From: a virus
Strand: one strand, 5' to 3'
IMG/VR virus record: IMGVR_UViG_3300045131_003074
Span: 1-38,503 of that record
DNA: 38,503 nucleotides
Shown: positions 37,674 to 38,503 of the stretch, in pieces
Layout: each line of letters opens with the position of its first letter
Numbering within the stretch: the first letter of the stretch is position 1
Made by a program: the position numbers and the translations under genes
Notes under the pieces: generated by a model
What the model was told of the DNA's origin: nothing
What the model saw: the letters and a program-made list of their open reading frames with translations, nothing else
The model's database searches: none

Positions 37674-38008
37674 GCCGCGGAGTCGTCCAGCAGCTCCAGG
37701 TCGTCCAGGACGGGGTCGGGGGCGCGGCCCTTGGGCCTGCCCCTGGTCCCGTCGCGGCTTTTGTCGCAGGGCGCGGCCATAGGCTCCGCGCGTTTGTCCA
37801 TCTCGCGCAGTTTGGCCTGCAGCAGCCGCCCGGTGAAGGGCTCCAGGTCGTCGCAACCCAGCAGCTCCTCGCCGAGCGTGCGGGCCAGTTGAAGGCATTT
37901 GGCGCACATGCGGTTGCCGCAGTGCTCGCTCCAGAAGGATGACCGGCACCGAACGCAGCGCCTCACCCCGGGGTCATTCTTGTCGATTCCCACTTTCGGC
38001 CGCTCCAA
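37652..38008 (-). CDS. Leftward zinc-finger protein of unknown function
   Basis: A 118-residue protein on the minus strand (TTG start; a GTG a few codons later is an alternative). It has a cysteine-rich N-terminus (RRCVRCRSSFWSEHCGNRMC, then AKC), a form seen in small phage zinc-ribbon proteins, then a helix and a basic GRPKGRAPD linker with an acidic tail. The frame is preferred over the plus-strand ORF here because the Cys spacing is regular. It overlaps the gene upstream of it (37974-38387). Confidence 0.55.
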   Translation of the reverse strand: MERPKVGIDKNDPGVRRCVRCRSSFWSEHCGNRMCAKCLQLARTLGEELLGCDDLEPFTGRLLQAKLREMDKRAEPMAAPCDKSRDGTRGRPKGRAPDPVLDDLELLDDSAAYIEASM

Positions 38009-38387
38009 TGGCTGGTGATGATATGGCGGGGCGGCCGCGCCCGGGCTCCCAGCCCAGGGTCCGCCCCGCTTTGCCGACCAATCTGCAGCAGCCCGCCCTG
38101 ACGAGCCACAGGCCTGCGTGGCCGTCCCACGCGACCAGCACGCTCAGGTCGCCCTCATGGCGGTCCGGCAGCCATTCGCGCAGGTCGGCCTGCACTAGGG
38201 CGGCCCCCGTGGCGTCGCCGTCGCCGGGCAGGCACATGCCCACGACCAGCGGCCTAAGCACGCCGCCGGTGCCCCACAGCGGGTCGGCCGGCAGCCTCCC
38301 GCGCTTGGGGCGCGCCCGCGCGAAGGCCGCGTCCATCCACCGGCCGGTCCATCCGGCCGAGCCGGTGGCGACTCCGGCGCAGGTCAA
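37974..38387 (-). CDS. Leftward unknown protein, start uncertain
   Basis: A 137-residue minus-strand ORF from TTG 38387, beginning MTCAGVATGSAGWTG and ending in a basic tail. It has beta-rich stretches (LSVLVAWDGHAGLWLV) and no recognised domain. The same frame continues open upstream to 38452 without a good start, reading ETALRIPCHT before the TTG, so the true N-terminus may be longer. Confidence 0.4.
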   Translation of the reverse strand: MTCAGVATGSAGWTGRWMDAAFARARPKRGRLPADPLWGTGGVLRPLVVGMCLPGDGDATGAALVQADLREWLPDRHEGDLSVLVAWDGHAGLWLVRAGCCRLVGKAGRTLGWEPGRGRPAISSPAIGAAESGNRQE

Positions 38388-38454
38388 AGTGTGGCAAGGT
38401 ATCCTCAGGGCGGTCTCCGCATAGGTTTTCGAGCCGGCCCCCTCAATAAGGGGC

Positions 38455-38503
38455 TCACGGCCTCAGCGAGGCAATATACACCTCGCCCAGGCGCCGGCCA
38501 CCC
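38455..38503 (-). CDS. C-terminal tail of a leftward gene, cut by the window end
   Basis: The minus strand is open from the window edge to a TGA at 38455-38457, encoding GGRRLGEVYIASLRP. The stop sits in a GTGA context typical of gene overlaps in this genome. Too short for any family call. Confidence 0.3.
   Translation of the reverse strand, partial: GGRRLGEVYIASLRP

Noticed and set aside
37939-38424. 161-residue plus-strand frame near the window end
   Set aside because: Low-complexity Ser/Arg/Pro product. The minus-strand frames there have ordered Cys spacing and overlap in the coupled manner typical of this genome, though the evidence is modest.

Overview
This is a very GC-rich window with densely packed, mostly rightward genes that overlap at start/stop codons. 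It looks like part of a large, probably lytic tailed double-stranded DNA bacteriophage (Caudoviricetes-like). The support is a large terminase, a full phage-type replication and recombination set, a phage-type class II ribonucleotide reductase, and many very small genes with no bacterial housekeeping gene. No tRNA, rRNA or CRISPR array was seen. The host cannot be named from the sequence.

Layout. (1) 1-9,100: a chain of about 27 small rightward genes, many coupled through ATGA, GTGA or TTGA overlaps. Recognisable members are a RuvC-like resolvase (cut by the window start), an RNase H-like protein, an NYN/LabA-like nuclease-domain protein, a Gp88-like cysteine protein and several zinc-ribbon mini-proteins. 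At the end lie four tandem small genes that share one C-terminal motif. (2) 9,126-12,461: an adenosylcobalamin-type (class II) ribonucleotide reductase carrying a LAGLIDADG intein just before the catalytic NPCGE cysteine, followed by a clear intrinsic terminator. (3) 12,550-13,849: three small genes, facing a leftward large terminase (13,896-15,665). (4) 15,724-16,299: three small rightward genes. (5) 16,300-16,698: a non-coding island with a perfect 85-bp inverted repeat, strikingly AT-rich. (6) 16,699-32,717: the replication/recombination operon, in order SbcD/Mre11-like nuclease, SbcC/Rad50-like ATPase, SF2 helicase, an unknown gene, DnaB-like helicase, DnaG-like primase, family A DNA polymerase, a probable ssDNA-binding protein, a RecA/UvsX-like recombinase and three unknown genes. 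(7) about 32,760-35,990: two IS607-type elements, one inside the broken tnpB of the other. (8) 36,020-38,503: three rightward unknown genes facing a leftward cluster.

The most striking theme is the density of parasitic DNA in essential replication genes. The polymerase gene is split by three intervening sequences into four exons. Two are sister group I introns, one with a GIY-YIG endonuclease gene and one without an ORF. The third (about 26,343-26,726) is structured but lacks the group I landmarks seen in the other two. The polymerase insertions lie at or beside conserved motifs (TGRTS/DPNL-QN, the O-helix NFG, and between His and Asp of the HDE motif), and the intein lies at the radical cysteine of the reductase.

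Functionally, the reductase supplies dNTPs. DnaB, primase and polymerase copy DNA. The SbcCD pair, UvsW-like helicase, RecA-like protein and RuvC-like resolvase would handle recombination-dependent replication and branch resolution, and the terminase packages the product. The small-gene chain is mostly of unknown function and fits an early accessory/host-takeover region; that assignment is inference.
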